A DNA stretch of 64,000 nucleotides from positions 1 through 64,000 of the forward strand of contig JAVYIG010001834.1 in assembly GCA_035222895.1 (NCBI GenBank), given 5' to 3'. A program made the translations under genes and the position numbers. Under the pieces are notes generated by a model. That model made no database searches and was not told where the DNA came from. It worked only from the letters and a program-made list of their open reading frames with translations. Below are positions 53,068 through 64,000 of the stretch, piece by piece. The stretch's first letter is position 1, and each line of letters begins with the position of its first letter. The stretch is from Strongylocentrotus droebachiensis. Lineage: Eukaryota; Echinodermata; Echinoidea; Camarodonta; Strongylocentrotidae.

Positions 53068-53381
53068 CGACAAATAATGATTGTGATTCAAATTGATGCG
53101 AATATTTGTTTGAATAAGCACTGCTATTCACCCGAATCTTCTTTGTAAAAACAACTTTTACAAATCTCAGCCATGCTTACTGAGTTGAGACGTTCCATTC
53201 AATTTAAAATACCCATTACATAATACACTTCTCCTAATCTCAAAGTGATCTTACAACACAGTGGCAGAATTGCATGGCTGAGATTTGTAAAAGTCGTTTT
53301 TACAAAGAAGATTCTGGTGAAAAGCATTGCTTATTCAAAAAAATCCTTGCATCAATTTGAATCACAATCATTATTTGTCGC
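53068..53381. mobile_element. ~314-bp fold-back element nested in the hAT-like element
   Basis: Arms of about 110 bp (53,068-53,178 and 53,270-53,381) are inverted copies: CGACAAATAATGATTGTGAT, TTCAAATTGATGC, GAATCTTCTTTGTAAAAAC, TTTTACAAATCTCAGCCATG. Short CATGGTCTTT / CATGGTCCTT flanks could be a target duplication. Confidence 0.75.
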
Positions 53382-54070
53382 ATGGTCCTTTTATTAAATA
53401 ACCTTGTTTTCTGTTTTGTTTGCAGAGGGAGAAGAAGCTATGTCACGTTAAGAAATCATAAAGATCCGTTGTATTATGCGTATATACATAATTATGATAC
53501 CAGAACAAATGTTGATTATCAGAATGTCATTTTGGAATACCTCTATACAAATACCACATTGTCTTTAGCCCGTATCAGTATTAGTATAATCCAATATAAA
53601 GCTATTATTCTTTATTTAATTCAGTATAATGCTTTTCCTCAAAAATAGTTTTGCTATTTTTTTAGGGTTGAGACGCTAAGAAATGGTTTCAAATGTACAT
53701 TACACGAACCCTGAACCATTGCAAAATGATGGTGGTTCTCTCTCTCTCTCTCTCTTTATTTTAATCATGCATTATAAACTACACATAAAGCAGCAACCAC
53801 AAACTTAGGGTTATCTGAGATAGGTGAAAGTAAGAGTTAAAAAGAAAGTCATGCTAAAACGGCGCTTCACTTCCCCCCGCCCCCTAAAAAAATATAATAG
53901 ATTAGTAGTCCTCCTCTCCAGAATCCCCCTCCCCCCGCTTTAATATCACATTTCCCAAGGGGGCCGGGGGGGGGGGGTGGGAGGAGGGTAACCCCCCCCC
54001 CCCCCGCCGTAGATCTGCCCATGTTACCATATCATTCCACGACATTTTGGTCTTCCTCTTCTCCTCAAAA

Positions 54071-54223
54071 GGGACTTTTAGATTTGCGTGGACGTGGACG
54101 TGTTACGTCCTTTTAAGGCACTGGCAATCACAATCATGTGACGTCCTTTTAAGCACTGGCAGTGCCTTAAAAGGAGGTCACACGTTGCAGTCCACGTTCT
54201 CATCGTGCAAATATAAAAGTCCC
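54071..54223. mobile_element. 153-bp MITE of the GGGACTTTTAGATTTGC family
   Basis: Ends GGGACTTTTAGATTTGC and GCAAATATAAAAGTCCC with inner TGTTACGTCCTTTTAAGGCA / TGCCTTAAAAGGAGGTCACA pairing. It lies inside the hAT-like element. Confidence 0.75.
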
Positions 54224-54673
54224 TAATATTGATTTACTGGTCGAGGTTCATTATTTGCTGACAACGATACTTCCCCAGGCCATGACCATGTTTCTGCCCT
54301 TGCGCGATCGCCTCCAGCTCCAGCAGACATGGCGCGGCAGCGTGCACACGCACCGCTACTATAACGGCGCAGTAGGCCTATAACCACTGCTGACGGCGGC
54401 ACTGCACTGCGAGCTGAATCGGTAATAATAGGCCTACTCATAAAACGAGAAATCTTGCACGCTAATCTTAGTTACATTTCATTTAAGGTTTGAAAATTGA
54501 AACTCAATATTGTGGTAAAGTTATAACAAAAAAGATTATCTTTATTTTATAATTCCACCGGGGCGATTTTTAATTTTGCAATCGCCCCCGTGAGCAACCT
54601 GACGGGGGCGATTTTGTAGCTCACGGGGGCGAATCGCCCACCGCCCCCGTGTATTTTGAGCGCTGGTCACACA

Positions 54674-55189
54674 TGTCTTCTTATAAATCATTTAAATATG
54701 TAAACGAGGAATGATTGAAACTGAAGCTGCAAGCTTGAATTCTTTAGAAGCACTGTTTTGGATTGATTTTAAATAGCATATCTTTACCACTACCTTTTCC
54801 CTGCTAAGTCTCAGTCACCTGTATGGCAATATTATAGGCACTATCGAAAAGCATCTGGTTTGATGATATAATTCTTTGGCTTCATTTATATATCTCTGTA
54901 TCTCCCCATTTCACTCCTTCTCTCTGCAATCATAATTATATTGCAATGGTTGCTGTTGCGTTTGTTGATTTACAGGTTCTGTGCTAAACAAAATAATGTC
55001 GGTTATTGGAGAGAGGGAATGAAGGAGTATACGCTGTCTTGTTTGAAATGTTTTTTGTATTATTATCCCCTTCACAGTGCGAGTCCCTTTTATTGTTGTG
55101 TTATTGGTGGTGTTTTTGTTCATGTTATTCGAGTACATTAATGAATACTTCCACAAGTAGCTCCTTATCCCTTTTTCTTAACAAACTCA
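54674..55189. other. End of dispersed repeat copy B, then spacer before the LINE
   Basis: Up to about 54,790 the sequence matches 6,655-6,775 (TCTTCTTATAAATCATTTAA). After that no feature is recognised. Confidence 0.5.
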
Positions 55190-56990
55190 TGTATGGTGCA
55201 AGATGACATAACGTTTTTTTCCATGAACTTTCGTGGCCTGGGTGAGTCGGAAAAGACAGGATATTTTGTTATATTTAAAGTTTTAAAAAATGTGACGTGT
55301 GCTGCATTCAGGATACGCATTTTGTACCAGATAATAATTCTTATAGAGATAGAAACACGAAGGGAATGGGCAGGCAAACGTTTTTCTCTTGTAATACGTC
55401 CAATTCAAGGGGATTGTCTATTCTGTTTAAAGGCACGGGCGCAGTAAATATAAACAGAGTGAAAATAGAAAATGTATGAGGAATTTTTGTGGTCTCAGAT
55501 TTGACACTTTACGATTACAATATTAAACAGTCGCATCGATATATGGGCAAAATACAGACAATCCAACATTTTTTGCTGATCTTCAAAACATTATAATAAC
55601 AGAATGCGAAAATGTGCGTACACCATTACTTGCGGTGATTGGAATTTAGTACATGAATCAATTCTTGATACATGTAATGACCTCCATTTTAACAACCCCC
55701 GAGCAAAACCGTGACAACAGGTTAATGAAATGAAGAATGAATTAAATTTTTGTGATCAATCGAGAATTAAATTTCCAGCTAAAAGATCTTATACGTGGCG
55801 TCAACCAAGCCCTTTTAAACGGAGCAGGTAAGACTTCTTTTTGATATCTTCAGAACTTCTTTCATTAGTTCTCAAAGTGGATATTTTGCCGGGTTATCGA
55901 ACGGACCTTTTCTTAATTAGTCTTAGTCTGAGCTTAAATTAGATAAAGCGAGTTACCGGTTATTGGAAATTCAATATTTTTTTTGGTCAAAAAACGAGGG
56001 TTTCATTTCACAATTGATTTATATTCGAATCTCTATATGCGGCAAGAGAAGTAGAAGAAACAAATTTGGATATTTTATTGAATTATTTTGACATCCCCAA
56101 ATTGTCTTCAGAAATGTCGTTATTGCTTGAAGGTCCACTGAGTATTAATGAAGTTTATACTATATTAAAAAATATATGGAAAACAATAAATCCCCTGGGC
56201 AAGATGGCTGTAGAATGTTACCGTTTCTTTAGGAAAGATATAACATATTTCATAGTAAAGTCATTGAACCACGCTTATTTTAAAGGACACCTATCACAAT
56301 CGCAAAAATTGGGGACTATTCTAAAAGGGAACAAGTCTAGAGATTTACTTAAAAACTGGCGCTTGATTTCGTTTCTTGACGTTATTTATAAACTATAGCC
56401 TCCGGTTGTATAGCTAATATACTAAAAGGGTTTATGTCTCCTTTTATGCACGAAAATCAAAAGGGATTTCTAAAACGTCGTTTTATTGGGGAAAATAAAC
56501 GTTTATTATGATTACGCCATATTACTTTACACTGATATAACGAATATAGCTGGCATATGTTACTCGTTATTGATTTCGAAAAGGCATTCGACTCTGTGTC
56601 TCATACATTACTCTATAAAGTTTTGGATTTCTTTCAACTTGGTCCATCTTTTCAGAAATGGATTAGGCCTACATTGTTTTATGAAAATACTTCTTCGTGT
56701 GTCCTACTAAACAGTACTGTACAGATGGATTTTTCTTCTCAGGGTGATCCTTGGTCGCCGTACCTGTTTTTGTTAGTGAATAAAATACTTGGTATCCTGA
56801 TGCGTCACTCAAATTCTTTTTTGGATTGCATCTGAATAGGAAAACACTCAAACTGTTGCAATATGGAGATGCCATCCTCTTTACACTCAATGGTACTAGA
56901 CAAGATTTACAATGTGCCCTTGAAATACTTGCTGATATGTCCAATCTCAAAATCAACATAGCAAAAACCAGTGGCGTAATGAGCAAAAAC
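55190..56990 (+). pseudogene. L1/Tx1-like LINE, endonuclease plus RT, decayed; contains copy 2 of the RT fragment
   Basis: Begins with MNFRGLGESEKTGY, the endonuclease start. A shifted frame gives QDTHFVPDNNS (catalytic Glu position changed) and FFSCNTSNSRGLSILF. Further on come YTWRQPSPFKRSR, DFFLISSELLSLVLK and PGYRTDL, the C-terminal endonuclease blocks (Asp and His region). Next is the RT: LLEGPLSINEVYTILKN, NKSPGQDG, LLVIDFEKAFDSVSHTLLYK, QGDPWSPYLFLLV and, beyond what 34,358 retains, GDAILFTLNGTRQDLQCALE and MSNLKINIAKT. The YxDD block appears as YGDA, without the second Asp. It ends at 56,990 in an unrelated GGATCCAGG-type repeat. Many stops and frameshifts. Confidence 0.8.
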
Positions 56991-56999
56991 GTTTGGGGG

Positions 57000-57880
57000 G
57001 GCTGACAAAAAAAAAATCCGCATCACCCCACTCTAACATGCAGGCCCCGTTGAACGTTTCTCAAATTGGGTTCTAGGGGCAAAGCCCCCGAAGCTCAAGG
57101 GGTTTGGGCATCAGTGGCGGATCCAGGAATTTCTTACCGGGGGGGGGGGGCACAAAATGGCGTGGGGTGAAATATATATAAAACGATGAAGCTACAGAAC
57201 GAGGCTTTAGTGGCGAGGGAGCCCCCTACCAGAGTAAGAAGCATTTGCAATTTTAGAACCAAATTAGACGCATTTTCAGGCACTCCCTGGAGTAATATGA
57301 CGTAAAATTGCTTTCTCCTACCCCTTCCAAGAGTATAGGAATCTTTCGCAATTTGATGCCGCACAATGCACAAAGACGGTGGTCCGGTACTTCACCAGTT
57401 TAGTAGGCCTACTTGCAAAAATTATCTCGAGTGTATAAACTGTGTCGTTATAAGGGGCGTCGCTAGATATTTTTCAGTGGGGGAGGGGGGGGGGAGGGTG
57501 TAGAGGCCACCGATTACCGACAAAACGAGCCACCAATTACCGACAAATATATGCCAATGTCCAAATGTCTACATTAAACCCTATAAACCCGGGGCCAGTA
57601 ACTAAGTTATTTTTCAGTTTTCCCCTCCCGCGCAAAGCGCGGAAGCTTTGACACTTCATTAAATTATTAGAGAAAGAAGACGATCCGTTGTACCGTTCTC
57701 GAATCTTAATTCTTGTTTCACCCCTCCCGCGCAAAGCGCGGAAGCTATGACGTTTCATTTAATTATTAGAGAAAGAAGACGAATTATTGTACCGGTCCCG
57801 ACTTTTAATCCTTGTCTGAATTCAGTTCCCCCTAACATGTACAAGTCTTTTAAATGTCACAATTTTCAAACTGATATTAT
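57000..57880. other. Repeat mosaic, no gene
   Basis: 57,060-57,150 has the GCAAAGCCCCCGAAGCTCAA and GTGGCGGATCCAGGAA repeats seen at 4,905-5,940. 57,600-57,830 has two inverted units of the 115-bp satellite (CCTCCCGCGCAAAGCGCGG, then CATTAAATTATTAGAGAAAG). G runs at 57,140 and 57,480-57,500. Confidence 0.6.
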
Positions 57881-60800
57881 TAGGTGATACGTAACGAAGT
57901 CTACGTATCACCTTTTGATTTCGTCAAGATTTTTATTTATTTATTTATTTATTTATTCTTCCTCGAATTTGTTCGCAGGATATCTCAAGACTGAAAAGCG
58001 CCATTGTCATGAATTTTTCAACGATGATAGATCTTAGTCTAACTTAGAACTGCGTGACTTTTCAAAGACTCAAAACTATCGTGACGTCATCCAGGCGCCA
58101 TTTTGTGAAAATCAACTCATATCTTCATAACGGAAAGAAATTTTTCATTCATATTTATCATGAATAAGATCAATATCCGTCCGATCAATCCATTACTTTT
58201 TGCGTGTAATCCCAATGGGAGGTGACTTTTTCTCAAATCTGGAGTGTACATTCCTGTCTTTTGCGAGCAATATCGCCGTCATTTCTGCTTGGATTTTGTT
58301 GATTTTTGAGTATGTTGTAGCTGAGACTATATGCTATCTAAATCAACCCTCATTTTTTCAATGAGATGTCATGATCGCGCTCATGATCATGATCATTATC
58401 ATCATGATCATCATTATCATAATGATGATAATCATTTATCAATTACATTTTCATTTCTTTGAATAAGATAAAACCGTCAAAGGTGTTCTTCATGATGTAA
58501 ATTAGAGTCAAAATATGTGTAACTGGTTACTGCACAGGGTCAAAGGTCATATATTGTTTCAATCTATCTTCCCTAGATCCATGATGATCAAGGAGACACA
58601 ATTTAATCTTGACATATGAATAGATCATAATGGGAGAAGCATATAAATAGGAGAAGCATTTTACAAAATAATATATCGTGTAATGCATTATTCGTTATGT
58701 AAACCATTATCATACGTATCACTTAATTCGTAGGTGCGCGCGTTTATGCGCGCGTAAAATTTTAAATTGCTCAAAATCGTCTTAAATTTTTTTTGCATAC
58801 GTTTCAGGCTATTATAAGCATTTCATAAAAAATCGCGCAAAACACGCATTTTTGCACGTTTTCGTTCGTCACGGCCGAACGAAAAATAATTCCTCCGCAA
58901 AAAATTTCGACACAATATTCCTCATATTTTTCCGAACAATTTGATACCATGTTTGGCTCTTTATCACTATTAAAAACGGAATGAGCGTCCGTTCAAGATA
59001 ACCGTCCGTACGCGCGATTTTTCTAATACATGGCATATATGGGCAAAAACATGCCTATAAAAAGTCCGTTGGGATGTATAAGGACTGCCAATTTTTGTTT
59101 CATATTTAGCTAGAGTATGAGTCGGAGGTATGATTTCATATCTCATTTGGACATTAAGTACATCTTGACGTCATCATAATGGCCTTGGAAGTCAAAATAC
59201 AAAAATGCATATTATGACGTCATTATATTTATGGAAACATTAGTGTATTTCTCTCAATATTCATCGATTTCCTTCTAGATTTTAATATGTTGTAGTCGAG
59301 GCAATCGTCTACAAGATTAGTTTGCACCAGTTTTCATTTAATTGATGTCATCATAGTACAAAATTCAATTTAAGGCCACACGTCAGAATTTTCTTAATTT
59401 GCGTGTTATGTCTATGGAAGGTGAATTTTGTTGACATCATGAATCTACATGACATTCATCTTTGAGCACTATCTATCTTATTTGTGCTCTGTTTTCTCCC
59501 AAATTTGGGTATGTTATAGCTGAGACCATAGGCTATGAAAACGGTGCTTTTTAGTTTTTTGATCAGATGATGAGATCATGTCACAATTTTCAGTTGAATG
59601 TTGAAATGATGAATATGTCACGTATGTCCTATATGTGAAACTTAAACGTTAGCAGTGTCCTCGAATTCAAATTATGTAAGGAAACCCTTTCACTTTCTAG
59701 ACTTTACTGTCAGACACTATTGAGTGACTGACTGACATCTTTTTTTCTCTGGTAATAAATTACATAAAATGAGCGTTATAGGGAACATGAGCATTTGGGT
59801 ACATTAATAACCCACTCTGTTCTCATTGTTCATTTTCTATTCAAGACTTGAATAATGACGAACTTTATTCAATATTTGGTAGTAATACTACAGATACTTA
59901 AACTGATATCAATGATTTAAACTATTTATCCGAAAAAGAATATGAGTTTCATTTCAGTAGGTTTCTGAACTGTAAATATTATATTGATGAGGATTTTACG
60001 ACTGAATTCAGTAACATTGACTAGCATTTTAGTATTTTACATTTTAATTCGCGTAGTTTAAACACACATTGTAATGCTTTATCCAATTTCTTCTGTACTT
60101 TATGTATAGATTTATCTGAAACTTGGATTAATGACAGTACGCCACTATTATTCAATGTGTCTGGTTATTCATTTATACATTCTAATCGCCAAGTAGGAAA
60201 TAGTGGAGGTGTTTTATTATTGGTCGCTGACAATTTTGAATATGAAATACGCAATGATATGTTTATATTATACCCATCATACAATTATGAATCACTGTTT
60301 ATTGAAAGCAACTTGCCGAGCCATAGGAATATTATTGTAGGTGTCATATATAGAAAACCCCAATCAAATATCAATGATTTCATCCCTGTATTTGAAAATG
60401 CTTTATAGAAAACTTATACTGAACATAAACAGGTTTATGTAATGGGAGATTTTAACATTGATCTCGTGAAATTTACTGGCAATGCTGTATTTAATTTCTT
60501 GAGCGCAATCCATTCAATTTTGTGTATTCCTTTAATTGACAAGCCTTCGAGAAAGACTGAGAAATCAATACCCCTCTAATCCACATTCCTTATACAGTGA
60601 CAGTATATATCCATCCGATATTTAAAGACTTTATTTTCAAGCAACTAGCGAATCTCACGTCGACAACTCAAAATGATCGCTAATGTATTTCCAAATTTAT
60701 TTTGACTTTTCATTTACGCTGGGACATCGTGACGTCATACATTATTCACTTTTAATTATTCAGGCATAAGCTCTTATTTATCAATTACATTTTCATTTCT

Positions 60801-61087
60801 TTGAATAAGATAAAATCGTCAAAATGCGTTCTTCATGATGTAAATTAGAGTCAAAGGTGTAACTGGTTACTGCACAGATTCAATGGTCATATATTGTCTC
60901 AATCTATCTTCCCTAGATCCATAATGATCAAGGGATCGACACAATTTAAACTTGACATATGGATAGATCATTATGGGAGGAGCATTTTATAAAATAATAA
61001 TTATGATATCGTGTAATGCATTCTTCGTTATGTAAACCAATATCATACGTATCACCTAATTCGTCTAAGTGACGAATTCAAGTCTAG
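57880..61087 (+). mobile_element. Helentron-like elements (AGGTGATACGTA family), 3' end present twice
   Basis: The left end is the hairpin AGGTGATACGTA..TACGTATCACCT (57,882-57,912) followed by TTTTGATTTCGTCAAG. The right end at 61,046-61,087 is the inverted arm TACGTATCACCT, a hairpin AATTCGTC..GACGAATT, five bases and CTAG, then TT. The 3' ~300 bp (60,774-61,060) is also present at 58,434-58,735, there lacking the hairpin and CTAG, so two elements are joined or nested. The interior repeats GCGAGCAATATCGCCGTCAT, GAGTATGTTGTAGCTGAGAC and GCGCGCGTTTATGCGCGCG modules and contains an inserted LINE fragment. No Rep or helicase is encoded. Confidence 0.62.
59815..60600 (+). pseudogene. LINE endonuclease fragment (CR1/RTE-like)
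   Basis: From about 60,028, FSIFHFNSRSLN leads to DLSETWINDS, then GYSFIHSNRQVGNSGGVLLL, YESLFIESNLPSHRNIIVGV, IYRKP, KQVYVMGDFNIDL and KPSRKTEKS: the ordered motifs of an apurinic-type LINE endonuclease (S-E-T-W, G-G-V, Y-R-P-like, G-D-F-N). The catalytic D/N of GDFN is intact but stops interrupt before and after. It sits inside the Helentron-like region. Confidence 0.75.
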
Positions 61088-61260
61088 TTATGTTTGTTAT
61101 TGTGATTATTATCCTTATCATGATTATTATCGTTAATATAAGTTATTATTGTAATTATTATAATCATTATTATTGTTATCTTTATGATGAATATGAACGT
61201 GATGATTTTGATGACGATTAGTATAAGTATATAGTATTATTATAATTGTTATCATATCAT
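61088..61260 (+). repeat. Direct repeat flanking 61.1-62.6 kb, copy 1
   Basis: ATGTTTGTTATTGTGATTAT through TATGATGAATATGAACGTGA to TATAGTATTATTATAATTGT, nearly identical to 62,416-62,596. It starts directly after the CTAG end of the Helentron-like element. Confidence 0.85.
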
Positions 61261-62415
61261 TATTATCATCTGTATTATCAGCATAATCTACAACGGCAGT
61301 AGTGTAGTATAGTACATGAAGAAATAGGCCTAAAAGTCAGAGGTATCATTCTGATCATTATTATTCTGATTATCTTTTGCAATACGTCTAGACGATAAAC
61401 TCATGACAATTGACAATTGTCATGAATCATTGTCTTTGGGCTTACCATTAAATGCATCTGGTTCGAATTTTGCTCAGGTATTTGGTACTGGATGATTTAA
61501 ATGATAGAAATTCACTTGTGTCCTATTCATTCTAGTCTTATTCATTTGCATTATGTTTTATTCATTCAAGTTCTAATGTTTCTGACTGTTTTAAGACAAT
61601 ATCTTTTGTGTCGATCATAGTTCTATGTAGCTTGATATCTCACGGTAATTTTGAGAATTGCAGCGACAATCGCGTTCGCCTTTGCTGTTCTTCAATAATA
61701 TTTGACAAGCAGTATTAATTAATTTTTCAAGGACTCATGATACATTCGTTTAACAGTTGATTACCCTCGGTTGATTCTTTTGTTCGGATTATTTGGCGGG
61801 GAAAATGCATTATTGAAAATGTATTAGTGAATGTATTATTATTATTATTTGTTCATCGTCTCTACGATGCCCTTTGAATCAAAAACAGCTTTTAGTGTTA
61901 GGCTTCCTGAAAGAAATTTCAATTGTTGTTAAGAATTTTTTGGTTGCACTCTGTAGATTATGATGATGTGTTTGATCTTTTTTTCAATACAATATCAAAC
62001 ACATTAAGAAAATCTACTGGCTGCATGCCAATAAGTTCTTGACAACAATAACAAAATGTGAGCTAGTGCTATTCGGTGTGGCGTACACTTGGCAATCACA
62101 TGGTAGATAAAATTATGATCATCAGTTCTGGGTCAAATAAATTAAAGAGAACTGAATTTGAACCCGGGCCATAGGCTACCCCCTCTCGTTCTTTCTCCCT
62201 CTCTCTCCCTCTTCGTCGCCTTACTTTTCCCTCTCTTACCTCCCTGTGCATTTGTATGCCTCGATAATACCAAAAATAAACAATAAGATTCTTCATCTTC
62301 CCCTCCTTCTTCCTAGTACATGTAGTAGGAGTAGTACTTGAAGCAGTATCACAATAATAATGACAACAATGATTATTATGGTTGGTGGTGTTACTAATGT
62401 TATTTTTGTAATTAT
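61261..62415. other. No gene seen
   Basis: AT-rich with trinucleotide-like ATT and GAT tracts and a CT-rich stretch at 62,180-62,245. ORFs are short and unconvincing. Confidence 0.45.
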
Positions 62416-62596
62416 TATGTTTGTTATTGTGATTATTATCCTTATCATGATTATTATCGTTAATATAAGTTATTATCGTTAATATAAGTTATTATTGTAA
62501 TTATTATAATCATTATTATTGTTATCTTTATGATGAATATGAACGTGATGATTTTGATGACGATTAGTATAAGTATATAGTATTATTATAATTGTA
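62416..62596 (+). repeat. Direct repeat, copy 2
   Basis: As copy 1 but with one extra TATTATCGTTAATATAAGT unit. It joins at 62,597 to a fragment of the Helentron-like interior (ATGGGACATGACTTTTTTC). Confidence 0.85.
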
Positions 62597-62734
62597 TGGG
62601 ACATGACTTTTTTCAAAACTGGATTCTACATTCCCGTCTTTCGCGAGCAATATCTCCGTCGTTTTAGCTTCGTTTACGCTGAAATTCGAGTATGTTGTAG
62701 CTGAGACAATCAGCTATCTTAAATTTGCCCTTTA

Positions 62735-64000
62735 TTAGGTGGTCTGTCGATGACAGATCACCTATTGATTTCGTTAGAATTTTCTTTCTTTCTTTATTTC
62801 TTTATTTTTATTTCTTCCGTACACTTTTTTTGTGTATACGTTTACTCGAAATCGACTTGGTCAATTTCCTTTAAATTTCTGTTAGTTATCAGGCCCTATA
62901 ATATCAAGTTCCCGAAACCTTTTTCAAGTTCATGGGGTCATCGTGACGTCATCCAGGCGCCATTTTGTAAAAATCAGGTCATTATCATAACTCAATAACG
63001 AGTAATAAAAAATGAACCATATTTAGTATACATTAACTTCAGGTCAAAGGTCAGCTAAAAAATGCACGTACGCGCGCATCCAAAATTTAAAATGGTCAAA
63101 TTCATTCCAAATTTTGTTTGCACACGTTTCAGGCCATTGTAAGGATTTTCAAAATTTGCGCGCGAGCACTTATTTTTTTGCGCGTTTCCGCGCGTAACCG
63201 CGTGTACTGACATTTTACAACATAGAAACGCCAAATTTTGTTTATCATATTACCCACATTTTTCCAAGCATTTTGATACCTTGTTCTCCTTTTTCTGACC
63301 AGTAATAACGCAATGAGCGTCCGTCAAAGTTTACAGTACGCGCGGATCTGCGCTATCTATATCCACAATACATGTGCAAAAACATGCCTATACAACATTC
63401 ATTGTAACTCCTCAGAATAGATAGATACCCCCCATTTTTTTTCATATTTGGATAGATTATGAGTCGGAGATATGATTTCATATCTCATTTGACCCTCAAT
63501 TAACTCATGACGTCATCATAATGGCCTCCAAACTCAAAATTTTAATTTGCATATTATGACGTCAGCAGATTTTTGGAAAATTGATTGTATCTCTGTAAAT
63601 ATTGATCAATTTTCTTTCAAATTTTGATATGTTCTACCTGAAAGTATTCTCTACAAATGCAGTAACCACAATATTTCATTTTGACAAAGGCATCATGCCG
63701 TATTTTTGCGATTAAAGGAGGCATGTCAATTTTTTACATTTTGCGTGTATTCTCTATGGGACATGACTTTTTCTCAAAACTGGATTCTACATTCTCGTCT
63801 TTCGCGAGCAATATCTCCGTCGTTTTATCTTTGTTTACGCTGAACTTTGAGTATGTGGTAGCTGAGACAATAAGCTATCACAAATTTGTCATTTATTTTT
63901 CGATCAGACGCCGGGATCATGCTTATATTTCACTTACAAAGTGGGATTTGAGAATTCCGTTTTCCGTTTACGTGTAATCTCTATGGGAAATGTTTTGGTA
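62735..64000 (+). mobile_element. Helentron-like element, related family, left end and interior; runs off the window
   Basis: The left hairpin AGGTGGTCTGTC gat GACAGATCACCT (62,737-62,763) is followed by ATTGATTTCGTTAG, the same architecture as 57,880 but with a changed stem that keeps its own complementarity. The interior repeats GTGACGTCATCCAGGCGCC, GCGCGCATCC, and TTCGCGAGCAATATCTCCGT as in 57,880-59,600. The right end lies outside the window. Confidence 0.6.

Larger units (their letters stand above)
52750..54665. mobile_element. 1,916-bp non-autonomous hAT-like transposon, 8-bp target duplication
   Basis: Flanked by GTCACACA (52,742-52,749 and 54,666-54,673). Ends CAGGGCTCAAATTA and TATTTTGAGCGCTG are inverted (CAGnGCTCAAA). 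Both ends continue into repeated, partly inverted CCCCGAAAAAAGAGCCCCCG-like and GGGGGCGATTTT modules. The site without the element is preserved at about 6,650. hAT elements have 8-bp duplications and CAG-type ends. The interior holds no transposase, only a nested fold-back element, C/G runs and a small MITE. Confidence 0.88.

Noticed and set aside
53382-53648. 88-residue ORF inside the hAT-like element
   Set aside because: Starts at the edge of a fold-back repeat and shows no hAT transposase motif.

Overview
This is eukaryotic DNA from a marine invertebrate, probably a deuterostome and possibly an echinoderm. The basis is intron-containing genes, a sulfotransferase of the chondroitin GalNAc4S-6ST (CHST15-like) family, and the mix of transposons; species cannot be read from the sequence. 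No bacterial features were seen. The window is AT-rich, is broken by dozens of homopolymeric G or C runs, and consists mostly of nested mobile elements. The only gene I would call a normal host gene is the sulfotransferase at 37.9-45.5 kb, whose last six exons join in consistent splice phase.

Layout. 1-6.8 kb: a ~115-bp satellite, a 53-bp minisatellite, poly-C-ended MITEs and other repeats. Much of 3.2-6.8 kb is repeated at 49.4-54.8 kb. 7.8-8.6 kb: a ~20-bp minisatellite. 8.8-28.8 kb: the N-terminal half of a large Helitron-type element. It carries a PHD-like finger, two copies of a papain-like protease domain, an OTU-type protease domain, a YK-rich repeat tail, a DUF6570-like domain and a Helitron-like N domain ending in an HUH motif (PHIH). 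It is split by a 12,650-bp element at 14,129-26,778 with 219-bp inverted repeats and a TTA target duplication, PIF/Harbinger-like by termini. It is cut off by a 4,817-bp element at 28,818-33,634 with ~480-bp inverted repeats. That second element carries one long minus-strand gene with PIN/FEN-nuclease-like motifs, broken only by one stop codon and one frameshift. The Helitron helicase half is not in the window.

33.6-37.9 kb: TTAA-type MITEs, a LINE reverse-transcriptase fragment and degenerate repeats. 37.9-45.5 kb: the sulfotransferase gene, with introns holding a tRNA-like SINE and several MITEs. 46.9-49.4 kb: two LINE 3' ends in opposite orientation. 49.4-54.8 kb: the second copy of the 3.2-6.8 kb block, carrying a 1.9-kb hAT-like insertion whose empty site is preserved in the first copy. 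55.2-57.0 kb: a decayed L1/Tx1-like LINE, sharing its lesions with the 34.4-kb fragment. 57.9-64.0 kb: Helentron-like non-autonomous elements (terminal hairpin plus CTAG) and a LINE endonuclease fragment.

The points most worth attention are the protease-rich Helitron-like element, the nearly intact nuclease-like transposon inside it, two families of hairpin/CTAG elements, and several insertions that can be dated or proved by their empty paralogous sites. All family assignments come from reading motifs by eye; no database search was run.
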